Positions 63,401 to 63,764 are shown, counted from the first letter of the stretch. The stretch: 64,000 bases of DNA from Cladopsammia gracilis (GCA_022457155.1 JAJGOT010000473.1:62001-126000); one strand, 5' to 3'. The notes: generated from the sequence alone by a model not told the origin. Numbers and translations are program-made.

Positions 63401-63764
63401 TTACAACTGAAACAATTAAATTGATATCCTTAGTGGTGTTTGTTTTCAACCACCCAACTAAAACTAAAATAATTATTTTTCATGCCGCACATTTAACGTA
63501 AACACCTGCCGAAAATTCAAATCTGGAGTTTGTGAGTGAATAAATTTCGTTTGTTGAACCATAGGATCCTCAGGTTGCCGTGCGACCCAGTAATTTGATG
63601 AAAGCGTCTTCTGTTGGAAGTCTACATAACCTTGATCCAAATATGCCGTTCGTAGAGTCGCGCAGTCGCACGGGCAGTGTCAAGTCTACCAAGTCTGACA
63701 AATCGGAAGATAATTCCGGGTACACTATGATGGAGTTTGCCATGAAATACTTTAGATTTGGAAG
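9354..63764 (+). CDS. MYO15: Unconventional myosin XV (MYO15), 43 exons, 3' end outside window
   Basis: Spliced gene for an actin-based ATP-driven motor. The joined exons are 6,539 nt, about 2,179 residues. Domains: motor 30-753 with P-loop GESGAGKT (175-182), switch [10 protein letters not shown] (225-233) and switch II DIFGFE (449-454); three IQ motifs 775-840; MyTH4 about 935-1085; partial FERM-like 1086-1205; a Pro/Gln-rich region 1206-1885; FERM-like 1886-2052; SH3 2053-2113; start of a second MyTH4 at about 2165. Motor-IQ-MyTH4-SH3-MyTH4 is the myosin XV layout; myosin VII and X differ in tail order. Every intron but one has GT-AG ends and all phases agree. The vertebrate relative MYO15A moves proteins to stereocilia tips; a role in actin protrusions here is inferred. 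The first exon is the least certain part. The second MyTH4-FERM, stop codon and 3' UTR lie past the window. Confidence 0.93.
10220..10457 (+). repeat. Direct duplication, copy 1 (intron 1)
   Basis: About 238 bp starting TATACTTACATTCTTAGCAT is repeated with few differences at 11959-12192 in the same orientation. Non-coding in both copies. Confidence 0.85.
10679..10803. mobile_element. MITE with GACTTTACAATACCCGGCCA ends
   Basis: About 30 bp at each end are near-perfect inverted copies (GACTTTACAATACCCGGCCA...). Total 125 bp. It lies between the two direct duplicates of intron 1. Confidence 0.8.
10926..11131. mobile_element. Putative MITE with ATGAGGGTCTATT ends
   Basis: ATGAGGGTCTATT at 10926 and its complement ending at 11131 flank a repetitive interior rich in GGCGGTTT motifs. 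The open frame across it is a by-product of composition. Confidence 0.6.
11519..11684. mobile_element. hAT-like MITE (CAGGGATGTAGAT ends), 5-bp TSD
   Basis: Ends CAGGGATGTAGAT and its complement. The flanks carry CCGTG on both sides (11514-11518 and 11685-11689), a 5-bp target duplication. Interior GCCGG motifs resemble 23510-23686. Confidence 0.75.
11959..12192 (+). repeat. Direct duplication, copy 2 (intron 1)
   Basis: Second copy of 10220-10457, about 1.74 kb downstream, with scattered substitutions and small indels. Confidence 0.85.
12333..12463. repeat. 16-bp minisatellite, about 8 copies
   Basis: Tandem AGTAATCCGTAAACAA units with TAATCC/TAAACC variants. It ends about 34 bp upstream of the exon 2 acceptor at 12497. 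Confidence 0.95.
12498..12602 (+). CDS. MYO15: MYO15 exon 2, residues 30-64
   Basis: TTTCCAG acceptor and GTAAGA donor, phase 0 to 0. It encodes [18 protein letters not shown]..., the N-terminal SH3-like part of a myosin head. A 16-bp minisatellite ends about 34 bp before the acceptor. Confidence 0.9.
12623..12799. mobile_element. MITE, family B (TTAACCCTTTAA ends)
   Basis: It starts TAACCCTTCAAG and ends TTTAAAGGGTTAA, and shares CAGCATCAAATNTTCTCCTT with the element at 29187-29398. It begins 21 bp after the exon 2 donor. Confidence 0.7.
12871..12950 (+). CDS. MYO15: MYO15 exon 3, residues 65-90
   Basis: CCTAG acceptor and GTAAGT donor, phase 0 to 2. It encodes [15 protein letters not shown]...GVDDMIKM, leading into the conserved myosin V-x-D-M segment before the DLHxGSIL motif. 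Confidence 0.9.
13078..13089 (+). repeat. G12 homopolymer
   Basis: Run of 12 G on the transcribed (sense) strand of intron 3. Confidence 0.9.
13547..13610 (+). CDS. MYO15: MYO15 exon 4, residues 91-112
   Basis: TTTCAG acceptor and GTAAGT donor, phase 2 to 0. It encodes [18 protein letters not shown], the conserved start of the myosin head core. Confidence 0.95.
13771..14613. mobile_element. hAT-like non-autonomous element, 6-bp TSD
   Basis: Ends CAGAGCATCTGATAGGATGC and complement of TAGAGCATCTGACAGGATGC. TATAAT directly abuts both ends (13765-13770, 14614-14619). Inside, an ~80-bp segment is duplicated (14085-14165 and 14389-14470). Positions 14165-14320 match 41025-41130 in the composite element of intron 27. 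Confidence 0.8.
14711..14820 (+). CDS. MYO15: MYO15 exon 5, residues 113-148
   Basis: TTTTAG acceptor and GTGAGT donor, phase 0 to 2. It encodes [20 protein letters not shown], the NPY adenine-pocket region of the nucleotide site. Confidence 0.95.
14919..15202. mobile_element. MITE, family C (AGAGCAGTTTTCAATTGAGT ends)
   Basis: Long imperfect inverted termini, AGAGCAGTTTTCAATTGAGT and complement, with internal GTGATTGGCTAAAAAATCTC. A second copy is at 54986-55222. TA may flank both ends. Confidence 0.8.
15319..15552. mobile_element. MITE, family D
   Basis: CCTTTTACTCCCAGAGTCAA at the left, matched at the right by ACTCTTAAGAGTCAAAGGGT. Shares CAATTATGGAGACAT and GAAACCTCTTTG with 27680-27932. 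Confidence 0.65.
16001..16172 (+). CDS. MYO15: MYO15 exon 6, residues 149-206, P-loop
   Basis: TTATAG acceptor and GTATGA donor, phase 2 to 0. It encodes the P-loop GESGAGKT at 16077-16100, which binds the ATP phosphates, then [10 protein letters not shown] and loop 1. Confidence 0.97.
16944..17047 (+). CDS. MYO15: MYO15 exon 7, residues 207-240, switch I
   Basis: TTATAG acceptor and GTGCGC donor, phase 0 to 2. It encodes [20 protein letters not shown], the switch I element contacting Mg-ATP. Confidence 0.97.
17343..17409 (+). CDS. MYO15: MYO15 exon 8, residues 241-263
   Basis: TTCTAG acceptor and GTATTG donor, phase 2 to 0. It encodes [18 protein letters not shown], the conserved strand and YLLEKSR-type motif after switch I. 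Confidence 0.95.
17535..18586. mobile_element. Element with CAGGGTCCGAAATT ends containing a nested MITE
   Basis: Left CAGGGTCCGAAATTG and right AATTTCGAACCCTG are inverted. Subterminal GGCGACCA motifs also occur in 35451-35930. A second element (18094-18384) is nested inside. Confidence 0.7.
18094..18384. mobile_element. Nested MITE with AAGGCGGTGAAATACGAG ends
   Basis: Left AAGGCGGTGAAATACGAGAT with AAAACCCCTCAACTTGTCGC; right GACAAGTTGAGGGTTTTTGT with TTTCGCCGCCTTTA. Inverted over about 40 bp. Confidence 0.8.
18711..18824 (+). CDS. MYO15: MYO15 exon 9, residues 264-301
   Basis: TAACAG acceptor and GTACAT donor, phase 0 to 0. It encodes [17 protein letters not shown] (the ERNYHIFY motif of myosin heads) through YTYLNQ. 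Confidence 0.96.
18981..19172. mobile_element. MITE with GTTCCAGAAAA ends and internal G21
   Basis: Left GTTCCAGAAAAAATCCATAT and right ATGGATATTTTCTGGAAC are inverted, followed inwards by ACCTTCC/GGAAGGT. A run of 21 G lies at 19037-19057. Confidence 0.75.
19270..19353 (+). CDS. MYO15: MYO15 exon 10, residues 302-329
   Basis: TTTCAG acceptor and GTAAGT donor, phase 0 to 0. It encodes [20 protein letters not shown] and MGVLGIS, head upper-50K helices. Confidence 0.93.
19800..19930. repeat. Degenerate CTCGAAACTCGA tandem/inverted repeat
   Basis: Repeated TCGAAACTCGATTCTTGA-like units in both orientations in intron 10; low complexity. Confidence 0.75.
20051..20128 (+). CDS. MYO15: MYO15 exon 11, residues 330-355
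   Basis: TTGCAG acceptor and GTAAGT donor, phase 0 to 0. It encodes [17 protein letters not shown], a motif found across myosin heads. Confidence 0.95.
20307..20420 (+). CDS. MYO15: MYO15 exon 12, residues 356-393
   Basis: GTTAG acceptor and GTAAGT donor, phase 0 to 0. It covers the helix [14 protein letters not shown] and VVPLTHKET, leading to the cardiomyopathy loop. Confidence 0.92.
20652..20710 (+). CDS. MYO15: MYO15 exon 13, residues 394-412, cardiomyopathy loop
   Basis: TTCCAG acceptor and GTAAAG donor, phase 0 to 2. It encodes [19 protein letters not shown]. Counting 16 residues back from DALAK (exon 14) gives Ser398, a residue type allowed at the TEDS site. Confidence 0.92.
20759..20774 (+). 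repeat. G16 homopolymer
   Basis: Run of 16 G in intron 13, sense strand. Confidence 0.9.
21023..21146 (+). CDS. MYO15: MYO15 exon 14, residues 413-454, switch II
   Basis: TTATAG acceptor and GTAAGG donor, phase 2 to 0. It encodes [19 protein letters not shown] and ends in switch [10 protein letters not shown]. Confidence 0.97.
21449..21544 (+). CDS. MYO15: MYO15 exon 15, residues 455-486, relay helix
   Basis: AAAAG acceptor and GTACAT donor, phase 0 to 0. It encodes [20 protein letters not shown] and [11 protein letters not shown], the relay helix coupling ATP hydrolysis to lever movement. Confidence 0.97.
21703..21842. mobile_element. hAT-like MITE, family E
   Basis: CAGGGCTGTCATTAAG at the left; TAATGATGACAACCTG at the right. 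GCTTAAA and GCTTATA abut the ends, a 7-bp duplication with one mismatch. The interior AGGAAAATAGGCGG recurs inside 30469-30653. Confidence 0.65.
22029..22160 (+). CDS. MYO15: MYO15 exon 16, residues 487-530
   Basis: TTGTAG acceptor and GTACTT donor, phase 0 to 0. It encodes [20 protein letters not shown] and then the [15 protein letters not shown] segment. The KPYG...L form here resembles myosin XV heads. Confidence 0.95.
22232..22522 (-). mobile_element. tRNA-derived SINE-like insertion, ~19-bp TSD
   Basis: The direct repeat AAAGAAAGATGATAAATGT bounds the segment at about 22234 and 22508. On the - strand, AACTCAGTGGTTAGAGCATC resembles a Pol III A box and GGTTCGGTTCC a B box. Duplications of this length fit LINE-mediated insertion. 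It ends shortly before the exon 17 acceptor. Confidence 0.6.
22561..22686 (+). CDS. MYO15: MYO15 exon 17, residues 531-572
   Basis: TAACAG acceptor and GTGAGG donor, phase 0 to 0. It encodes [20 protein letters not shown] and [13 protein letters not shown]. The KCHxHH...KPK...PEF pattern is a good match to myosin XV as I know it. A SINE-like insertion ends about 40-50 bp before the acceptor. Confidence 0.96.
22736..23270. repeat. Two tandem copies of an inverted-repeat element (family F)
   Basis: Copy one has the palindrome AACAACTATTCACC / GGTGAATAGTTGTT (22736-22854), then GTGAATAGCACTTGCTATTC and AGCCAATCAGAGCGCG. Copy two repeats this order at about 23030-23270. A fragment of the same family is at 61213-61318. 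Confidence 0.7.
23370..23998. repeat. Degenerate CAGTCAGT tandem repeat array
   Basis: Units based on GTCAGTCAGGTAGGCAGTAC and TTTAGACAGTGAAGTCAG repeat through intron 17, interrupted by a MITE at 23510-23686. Confidence 0.85.
23510..23686. mobile_element. hAT-like MITE nested in the tandem array, 6-bp TSD
   Basis: Ends CAGGGTTGTCCACAAC and GGGACAACCCTG. CTTTAG occurs directly on both sides (23504-23509 and 23687-23692). Removing the element restores the array unit. Confidence 0.85.
24068..24145 (+). CDS. MYO15: MYO15 exon 18, residues 573-598
   Basis: TATCAG acceptor and GTAAGT donor, phase 0 to 0. It encodes [20 protein letters not shown], the conserved FLEKNxD segment of the lower 50K actin-binding region. 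Confidence 0.96.
24431..24937. mobile_element. MITE, family B copy split by an insertion
   Basis: The left part (CAACCCTTTAAACCCCAATA through TGATTGATTTG) and right part (AAGGAGAAATTTGACGCTGA through GAAGGTTTAA) match the two ends of 29187-29398 reversed. About 280 bp of unrelated sequence (about 24610-24890) lies between them. Confidence 0.65.
25049..25221 (+). CDS. MYO15: MYO15 exon 19, residues 599-655, loop 2 region
   Basis: TTGCAG acceptor and GTACAT donor, phase 0 to 2. It encodes [10 protein letters not shown], a basic loop 2 stretch with QKKK, and the helix [13 protein letters not shown] that precedes the SH1 region. Confidence 0.94.
25243..25315. mobile_element. MITE fragment filling intron 19
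   Basis: GCTGTGTTCACATTGGAACC and CGAAACATGTTT resemble the ends of 57869-58533. The fragment makes up over half of the 125-bp intron. Confidence 0.55.
25347..25392 (+). CDS. MYO15: MYO15 exon 20, residues 656-671
   Basis: TTGCAG acceptor and GTAAGA donor, phase 2 to 0. This 46-nt exon encodes [16 protein letters not shown], the RCIKPN signature of myosin heads. Confidence 0.96.
25467..25893. mobile_element. hAT-like element, 5-bp TSD ATCAG
   Basis: Ends TAGGGCTTGAAATTG and complement of CAGGACTCGAAATTG. ATCAG at 25462-25466 and 25894-25898. Confidence 0.75.
25897..26097. mobile_element. Inverted-repeat element with CAGTATTCAATCTA ends
   Basis: CAGTATTCAATCTA and TAGATTGAATACTG bound repeated GCTAACCCTAAC / CACAAAGCTAA units. 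Confidence 0.6.
26263..26393. mobile_element. Small MITE, intron 20
   Basis: GTAAATTAGCCACTGTAAAG and complement CTTTACCGTGGCCAATTTAC, 131 bp. Confidence 0.65.
26494..26618 (+). CDS. MYO15: MYO15 exon 21, residues 672-712
   Basis: TCTCAG acceptor and GTGCGA donor, phase 0 to 2. It encodes [20 protein letters not shown], the SH1/SH2 helix region and start of the converter. Confidence 0.96.
26619..27531. other. Intron 21, nothing recognised
   Basis: AT-rich intron sequence; no repeat ends, RNA gene or coding signal seen. Confidence 0.6.
27532..27652 (+). CDS. MYO15: MYO15 exon 22, residues 713-753, converter
   Basis: TTAAG acceptor and GTATGT donor, phase 2 to 0. It encodes [20 protein letters not shown] and ESHQFGKTK, the converter with the conserved xxxGKTKVFL motif split at the junction. 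Confidence 0.94.
27680..27932. mobile_element. MITE, family D second copy
   Basis: Shares TTAACCCTTTCAGATCCAGA, CAATTATGGAGACAT and GGCACTCTTGGGAGTTCAAA with 15319-15552. Confidence 0.65.
28086..28467. mobile_element. Non-autonomous ISL2EU-like MITE, AT TSD
   Basis: Ends ACACTGAATGCAAATATGGC and complement of ACACCGAATGCAAATATGGC, flanked by AT on both sides (28084-28085, 28468-28469). Inside, CATGAAAGCGAGGCTAGTGA resembles the terminal repeat of the full transposon at 36023-40203. Length 382 bp, no coding. Confidence 0.75.
28664..28750 (+). CDS. MYO15: MYO15 exon 23, residues 754-782, start of IQ1
   Basis: ATTAG acceptor and GTAAGT donor, phase 0 to 0. It begins [20 protein letters not shown], the end of the converter, and reaches the first IQ motif (MAIVIQAR). 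Confidence 0.95.
29039..29127 (+). CDS. MYO15: MYO15 exon 24, residues 783-811, IQ1-IQ2
   Basis: TACAG acceptor and GTATAC donor, phase 0 to 2. It encodes [20 protein letters not shown] and QSNTRRLLQ, finishing IQ1 and starting IQ2. IQ motifs bind calmodulin-type light chains on the lever arm. Confidence 0.95.
29187..29398. mobile_element. MITE, family B (TTAACCCTTTAAGCCCTAA ends)
   Basis: Perfect 19-bp inverted ends TTAACCCTTTAAGCCCTAA. Related copies at 12623-12799 and 24431-24937. Confidence 0.8.
29569..29697. repeat. Inverted repeat, intron 24
   Basis: ACCTCGGTGTAAAAACCTG at 29569 and its complement at 29680-29697; 129 bp in all. Confidence 0.7.
30131..30215 (+). CDS. MYO15: MYO15 exon 25, residues 812-840, IQ3; GC donor
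   Basis: CACAG acceptor, phase 2 to 0. It encodes [20 protein letters not shown] and QQRRAFLK, finishing IQ2 and giving IQ3. The donor is AAG|GCAAGT, a GC-AG splice site with an otherwise ideal consensus; no GT donor fits nearby. Confidence 0.9.
30469..30653. mobile_element. hAT-like MITE, family E second copy
   Basis: Left TAGGGCTGTTATAAG, right complement of AAGGCCATCATTAAG. On the - strand the interior AGGAAAATAGGCGGCC matches 21703-21842. Confidence 0.6.
30654..32900. other. AT-rich part of intron 25, nothing recognised
   Basis: About 2.2 kb of very AT-rich sequence. No element ends, RNA gene or coding frame supported. Confidence 0.55.
32904..33034. mobile_element. Hairpin MITE, TA target
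   Basis: GAGGTTTTGCACGGCAGCCA at each end, inverted and near-perfect over about 45 bp. TA flanks both ends, as with Tc1/mariner-type insertion. 131 bp. Confidence 0.85.
33215..33316 (+). CDS. MYO15: MYO15 exon 26, residues 841-874, linker
   Basis: TTCAG acceptor and GTTAGT donor, phase 0 to 0. It encodes [20 protein letters not shown] and [14 protein letters not shown], a low-complexity linker after the IQ motifs. It is poorly conserved, so it rests on splice sites and phase. Confidence 0.75.
33655..34060. mobile_element. Inverted-repeat element with AAAATCAGCCTGCTTCACGT ends
   Basis: Left AAAATCAGCCTGCTTCACGT with ACCATTGGTTTCACT; right complement with one-base differences, about 55 bp per arm. 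Confidence 0.8.
34306..34387 (+). CDS. MYO15: MYO15 exon 27, residues 875-901
   Basis: TTGTAG acceptor and GTAAGA donor, phase 0 to 1. It encodes [20 protein letters not shown] and LVFANLQ, leading towards the first MyTH4. The following intron is 11.8 kb. Confidence 0.85.
34970..35080. repeat. AAT-rich repeat with a duplicated unit
   Basis: (AAT)n followed by two copies of TAATTATTTGAGAATTTTT. Confidence 0.85.
35451..35930. mobile_element. hAT-like element (CAGGGCATGAAATTG ends)
   Basis: CAGGGCATGAAATTG and complement AATTTTGTGCCCTG. AAAGC/AAAGA abut the ends (5-bp, one mismatch). Interior GGCGACCA motifs as in 17535-18586. Confidence 0.7.
36023..36095 (+). repeat. Left terminal inverted repeat of the ISL2EU element
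   Basis: 73 bp starting ACACCGAATTCATAATGGCG; one mismatch (GGAACGAG against GGTACGAG) with the right end. Confidence 0.95.
36169..37807 (+). CDS. THAP-domain DDE transposase of the ISL2EU element (one frame break)
   Basis: ATG at 36169 ([17 protein letters not shown]) begins a THAP zinc finger: a CC-x3-C cluster, KVCSLHF and the GAVPSVF end motif. This frame runs to 36612. The rest is in another frame, open from 36452 to 37807, and includes a coiled coil ([16 protein letters not shown]) and a DDE_Tnp_4-type catalytic domain. Catalytic candidates are the Asp in [10 protein letters not shown], Asp in SISDREIT or VMADKGF, and Glu in [12 protein letters not shown]. Both frames join within 36480-36550 by a one-base indel; I found no intron that fits. 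The THAP finger would bind the terminal repeats and the DDE domain cut them. Confidence 0.88.
37956..40113 (-). CDS. SAP-SWIM-YqaJ nuclease-like protein of the ISL2EU element
   Basis: Exon 1 is 40113-39932 ([15 protein letters not shown]...) and ends at a GTATGT donor. Exon 2 starts at 39739 after TATAG; joined phases restore [16 protein letters not shown]. Exon 1 carries a SAP-like DNA-binding motif ([15 protein letters not shown]...KAQLVKR). Exon 2 has a SWIM zinc finger ([13 protein letters not shown]) and a C-terminal YqaJ-type nuclease domain with [18 protein letters not shown] and YYAQVQGQL. One frame break lies at about 38700-38730, between SWIM and YqaJ (upstream frame ends KPYPDTH; downstream restarts MNPNLIQTL). 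YqaJ domains are related to lambda exonuclease; a role in processing transposon ends is inference. Confidence 0.85.
40131..40203 (-). repeat. Right terminal inverted repeat of the ISL2EU element
   Basis: Inverted copy of 36023-36095. The start codon of the - strand gene (40113) lies just inside it. Confidence 0.95.
40600..40850. repeat. Left subterminal GCGTT array
   Basis: More than fifteen GCGTTAAA/GCGTTTGA/CCGTT motifs at irregular spacing, mirrored at 45690-46010. Clustered subterminal motifs are typical transposase-binding regions in large DNA elements. Confidence 0.75.
41208..41937 (+). repeat. Left long inverted arm
   Basis: About 730 bp inverted against 44326-45055 with roughly 95% identity by eye. 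It contains two open stretches, one with [22 protein letters not shown] coding (to 41494) and one with [19 protein letters not shown] (41686-41865). The same peptides are readable from the other arm. I do not recognise the family. Confidence 0.85.
42213..42533 (+). CDS. Unrecognised open frame in composite element
   Basis: 106 codons including [18 protein letters not shown] and [13 protein letters not shown]. No family recognised; it lies between the left arm and the PLE. It may be a captured gene fragment or an uncharacterised element protein. Confidence 0.3.
   Translation: MDFLYQVSMEAPAFYLAGQYHVIHLQTLPVVIMHKGFWEDTPEAETQDDRLKFTDVSYMLVWVNSKIYDCQHGVDRNKALKRKLAAKDEVTKASGWQIPFSCGYQK
42560..44312 (-). 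pseudogene. Penelope-like element reverse transcriptase, frameshifted
   Basis: On the - strand, in order: [19 protein letters not shown] with [14 protein letters not shown] (44312-44016), [18 protein letters not shown] (to 43850), [16 protein letters not shown] (about 43300) and [12 protein letters not shown] with ITFLDTV (43233-42910). Then come LLRANSSR and [16 protein letters not shown] (to about 42600). The N-terminal KKADKG, the YxDD box and the order match PLE reverse transcriptases. Several frame changes and a stop make it a pseudogene. No GIY-YIG endonuclease seen here. Confidence 0.82.
44326..45055 (-). repeat. Right long inverted arm
   Basis: Inverted copy of 41208-41937; on the - strand it runs directly into the PLE reading frame (44312 downwards). 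It could therefore be the PLE's own 5' part, duplicated in inverted orientation. PLE copies are known to carry terminal repeats in direct or inverted order. Confidence 0.85.
45690..46010. repeat. Right subterminal GCGTT array
   Basis: Counterpart of 40600-40850, with repeated GAGCGTTAGAAA and AACCGTTAGAAA units. Confidence 0.75.
46202..46335 (+). CDS. MYO15: MYO15 exon 28, residues 902-946, MyTH4 start
   Basis: ATCAG acceptor and GTATGT donor, phase 1 to 0. It encodes [15 protein letters not shown] and reaches [15 protein letters not shown], the opening FxxxxFAxxxF pattern of a MyTH4 domain. Confidence 0.93.
47041..47139 (+). CDS. MYO15: MYO15 exon 29, residues 947-979, MyTH4
   Basis: TTGTAG acceptor and GTAAGT donor, phase 0 to 0. 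It encodes [20 protein letters not shown], the conserved PLxxSLL MyTH4 segment. Confidence 0.94.
47628..47702 (+). CDS. MYO15: MYO15 exon 30, residues 980-1004, MyTH4
   Basis: CGTAG acceptor and GTGAGT donor, phase 0 to 0. It encodes [20 protein letters not shown], the xxxFMxD helix of MyTH4. Confidence 0.94.
47792..47913. mobile_element. PIF/Harbinger-type hairpin MITE, TTA TSD
   Basis: AGGCCCAGTTCAAACGTCGA and on through CATTAGGTTCGGCAC are near-perfect inverted arms of about 50 bp. With the element read as GGCCCAG...CTGGGCC, TTA flanks both sides. Confidence 0.85.
48155..48315 (+). CDS. MYO15: MYO15 exon 31, residues 1005-1057, MyTH4
   Basis: TCTCAG acceptor and GTAAGC donor, phase 0 to 2. 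It encodes [18 protein letters not shown] and [19 protein letters not shown], the highly diagnostic core of MyTH4 (RDEIYCQxxxQxxxN...GWxLLxLxxxxFxPS). Confidence 0.97.
48406..48988. mobile_element. PIF/Harbinger-type element (GGCCCCGTCCACAC ends), TCA TSD
   Basis: GGCCCCGTCCACACCTATCC and complement GGATACGTGTGGACGGGGCC. TCA on both sides. Interior rich in GTTTTC/GAAAAC inverted units. Related to 60159-60636. Confidence 0.8.
49407..49676 (+). pseudogene. Penelope-like element, C-terminal endonuclease end
   Basis: In-frame [15 protein letters not shown], then [20 protein letters not shown] and [15 protein letters not shown], ending at TAA (49674). This EHxxxxxHxIxW...[12 protein letters not shown] pattern is the end of the PLE GIY-YIG endonuclease. 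The upstream part is missing or unreadable: a 5'-truncated retrocopy in intron 31. Confidence 0.8.
49700..49745 (+). ncRNA. Hammerhead-ribozyme-like motif after the PLE
   Basis: CTGATGA (49705-49711) and GAAA (49733-49736) are joined by a hairpin with stem GACT/AGTC (49713-49716, 49729-49732). GTC (49738-49740) precedes GCGAT (49741-49745), which pairs with ATCGC (49700-49704) as stem I. Stem III would be only the palindrome ACGT, so a dimer would be needed. One extra A (49712) sits before stem II. PLEs are known to carry hammerhead motifs, and this one lies 24 nt after the endonuclease stop. Confidence 0.6.
49906..50075 (+). CDS. MYO15: MYO15 exon 32, residues 1058-1114, end of MyTH4
   Basis: CTTAG acceptor and GTAAGA donor, phase 2 to 1. 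It encodes the last MyTH4 helices ([12 protein letters not shown]) and [10 protein letters not shown], then a strand [13 protein letters not shown] that begins a FERM F1-like fold. Confidence 0.93.
50120..50515. mobile_element. Element with internal GAGAGTCGCC tandem repeats
   Basis: Arms AAAGTTGACAAGA / TTTTGTCAACTCTTTTTCTC are inverted. Between them are tandem GAGTCGCCGAGAGCACACGA-like units (50280-50410). Confidence 0.6.
50776..50848 (+). CDS. MYO15: MYO15 exon 33, residues 1115-1138, FERM F1-like
   Basis: TGTAG acceptor and GTGAAT donor, phase 1 to 2. It encodes [19 protein letters not shown], the ubiquitin-like F1 pattern that follows MyTH4 in MyTH4-FERM tails. Confidence 0.9.
51315..51709. 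mobile_element. MITE with GGCCCTGTCACACTATTGCG ends
   Basis: Perfect inverted GGCCCTGTCACACTATTGCG termini, TTAAT on both sides, and many internal CATACG units. Confidence 0.85.
51735..51935 (+). CDS. MYO15: MYO15 exon 34, residues 1139-1205, FERM F1-like end
   Basis: TTTCAG acceptor and GTAAGT donor, phase 2 to 2. It encodes [20 protein letters not shown] and [12 protein letters not shown], the end of the F1-like lobe, then a linker. No F2/F3 lobes follow directly, so this FERM is interrupted, as in myosin XV. Confidence 0.9.
52124..52182. repeat. (CCGT)n microsatellite
   Basis: About 14 CCGT units with two variants in intron 34. Confidence 0.95.
52620..54657 (+). CDS. MYO15: MYO15 exon 35, residues 1206-1885, giant Pro/Gln-rich exon
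   Basis: CACAG acceptor and GTAAGT donor, phase 2 to 0; 2,038 nt open throughout, against a typical exon of about 100 nt here. From the N-terminus it has [15 protein letters not shown], two polyproline runs (residues about 1291-1313, eight and nine prolines), a charged helical part, an acidic Ser-rich part, two tandem copies of [10 protein letters not shown], a Gln-rich coiled coil (about 1606-1660), a perfect FPPPP (codons 54289-54303) and a basic C-terminal part. The corresponding tail region of vertebrate MYO15A is also proline-rich. Polyproline could bind profilin, SH3 or EVH1 domains; this is inference. The DDDE-poor, low-complexity sequence argues for disorder. Confidence 0.92.
54697..54880. 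repeat. 184-bp near-perfect palindrome with hammerhead-like cores
   Basis: Arms of about 85 bp (AAGTGTTAAATTTGACGCTG...) face each other around 54787, 39 bp after exon 35. Each arm contains CCTGAAGAA...GAAAYGTC: CUGANGA and GAAA-type boxes at PLE-like spacing. The - strand arm has GAAACGTC intact. Stem I pairs poorly. Confidence 0.75.
54986..55222. mobile_element. MITE, family C second copy
   Basis: AGAGCGGTTTTCCAG and complement CTGAAAACTGCTC, with internal GTGATTGGCTAAAAAATCTC as in 14919-15202. Confidence 0.75.
55613..55762. mobile_element. MITE with GGATAGCGCTATCCACCGG ends
   Basis: GGCCACGGTTGCTCAAAAGA plus GGATAGCGCTATCCACCGG at the left is matched inverted at the right (CCGGTGTATAGCGCTATCCA, then AACAACCGGGGCC). 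150 bp. Confidence 0.85.
55841..55986. mobile_element. Small MITE, intron 35
   Basis: ATAGAGTGATTTTACTTCAT with CTGTGAAA and its complement at the right, 146 bp. Confidence 0.75.
56145..56204 (+). CDS. MYO15: MYO15 exon 36, residues 1886-1905
   Basis: CCAG acceptor and GTCAGT donor, phase 0 to 0. It encodes [20 protein letters not shown], the beginning of a FERM F2-like helical lobe resuming after the giant exon. Confidence 0.88.
56684..56759 (+). CDS. MYO15: MYO15 exon 37, residues 1906-1930
   Basis: TACAG acceptor and GTAAGT donor, phase 0 to 1. It encodes [20 protein letters not shown] and MQLLL, a Cys-rich helical stretch of the FERM-like lobe. Confidence 0.88.
56964..57327. mobile_element. 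MITE with AAGGCGCCTT ends
   Basis: TTAAAGGCGCCTTCACGCGA with CAAACT and complement at the right. Interior carries repeated TTGCCAAC/GTTGGCAA motifs. Confidence 0.75.
57449..57561 (+). CDS. MYO15: MYO15 exon 38, residues 1931-1968
   Basis: TGCAG acceptor and GTAAGC donor, phase 1 to 0. It encodes [19 protein letters not shown] and [16 protein letters not shown]. The ARRLPxYFSRxF segment is shared with the pre-SH3 region of myosin XV. Confidence 0.92.
57739..57780 (+). repeat. G-rich tract in intron 38
   Basis: GGTGGTGGTGGTGGG followed by runs of G interrupted by T. Confidence 0.9.
57869..58533. mobile_element. Inverted-repeat element with ATGCTGTGTTCACA ends
   Basis: ATGCTGTGTTCACACTAGGG with CGAAACATGTTT and its complement at the right, plus repeated GAAACATGTTT units. 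665 bp. A fragment of the family is in intron 19 (25243-25315). Confidence 0.8.
58988..59097 (+). CDS. MYO15: MYO15 exon 39, residues 1969-2004, F3/PH-like
   Basis: TCCAG acceptor and GTAAGT donor, phase 0 to 2. It encodes [19 protein letters not shown], a beta-rich PH/F3-like lobe pattern. Confidence 0.92.
59359..59449 (+). CDS. MYO15: MYO15 exon 40, residues 2005-2035, F3/PH-like
   Basis: TTGCAG acceptor and GTTAGT donor, phase 2 to 0. It encodes [20 protein letters not shown] and VKVVVQADR, the remaining strands of the F3-like lobe. Confidence 0.9.
59474..59652. mobile_element. Hairpin MITE next to exon 40
   Basis: CACCTTATTCCAAAATGGCG with GCCATTTTATTATTC and complement at the right; arms about 70 bp. 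It begins 24 bp after the exon 40 donor. Confidence 0.85.
60080..60126. repeat. 15-bp GC-rich tandem repeat
   Basis: About three copies of GCCGCGCGTGACAGC. Confidence 0.85.
60159..60636. mobile_element. PIF/Harbinger-type element, TTA TSD
   Basis: GGCCCCGTCCACACGCATCC and complement GGATACGTGTGGACGGGGCT, with TTA on both sides. Same termini type as 48406-48988. Confidence 0.85.
60805..60855 (+). CDS. MYO15: MYO15 exon 41, residues 2036-2052
   Basis: TTTCAG acceptor and GTAATG donor, phase 0 to 0. This 51-nt exon encodes [17 protein letters not shown], the closing helix of the FERM-like lobe before SH3. Confidence 0.9.
61213..61318. repeat. Fragment of family F
   Basis: GGAGGTGAAGAGCAAATACT and AGCCAATCAGACCGCGCG match 22940-23020 and 23190-23270. 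It ends about 37 bp before exon 42. Confidence 0.7.
61356..61538 (+). CDS. MYO15: MYO15 exon 42, residues 2053-2113, SH3 domain
   Basis: TTTAG acceptor and GTATGG donor, phase 0 to 0. The exon is one complete SH3 domain: [20 protein letters not shown], then [19 protein letters not shown]. The ALYDxxxxxxxxLxFxxGD, W and GxxPxxYV landmarks are present. SH3 domains bind proline-rich peptides. Confidence 0.96.
61635..61835. mobile_element. PIF/Harbinger-type MITE, TAA TSD
   Basis: AGCCTGGTTTTCAC and complement GTGAAAATCAGACT, flanked by TAA on both sides. Interior TTATGC repeats. Confidence 0.75.
62436..62810. mobile_element. MITE with GGTTCGTACAA ends
   Basis: GGTTCGTACAATCTTGAAAA and complement ending TTGTACGAACC. 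Interior has several TCCTTGAAAAGT units. Confidence 0.75.
62811..63564. other. Right part of intron 42, nothing recognised
   Basis: No element ends or coding signal supported. Confidence 0.5.
63565..63764 (+). CDS. MYO15: MYO15 exon 43, residues 2114-2179, start of second MyTH4
   Basis: CATAG acceptor and GTAAGT donor, phase 0 to 2. It has a Ser/basic linker ([18 protein letters not shown]), then [14 protein letters not shown], the opening of the second MyTH4 that in myosin XV follows SH3. The next exon is past the window. Confidence 0.93.
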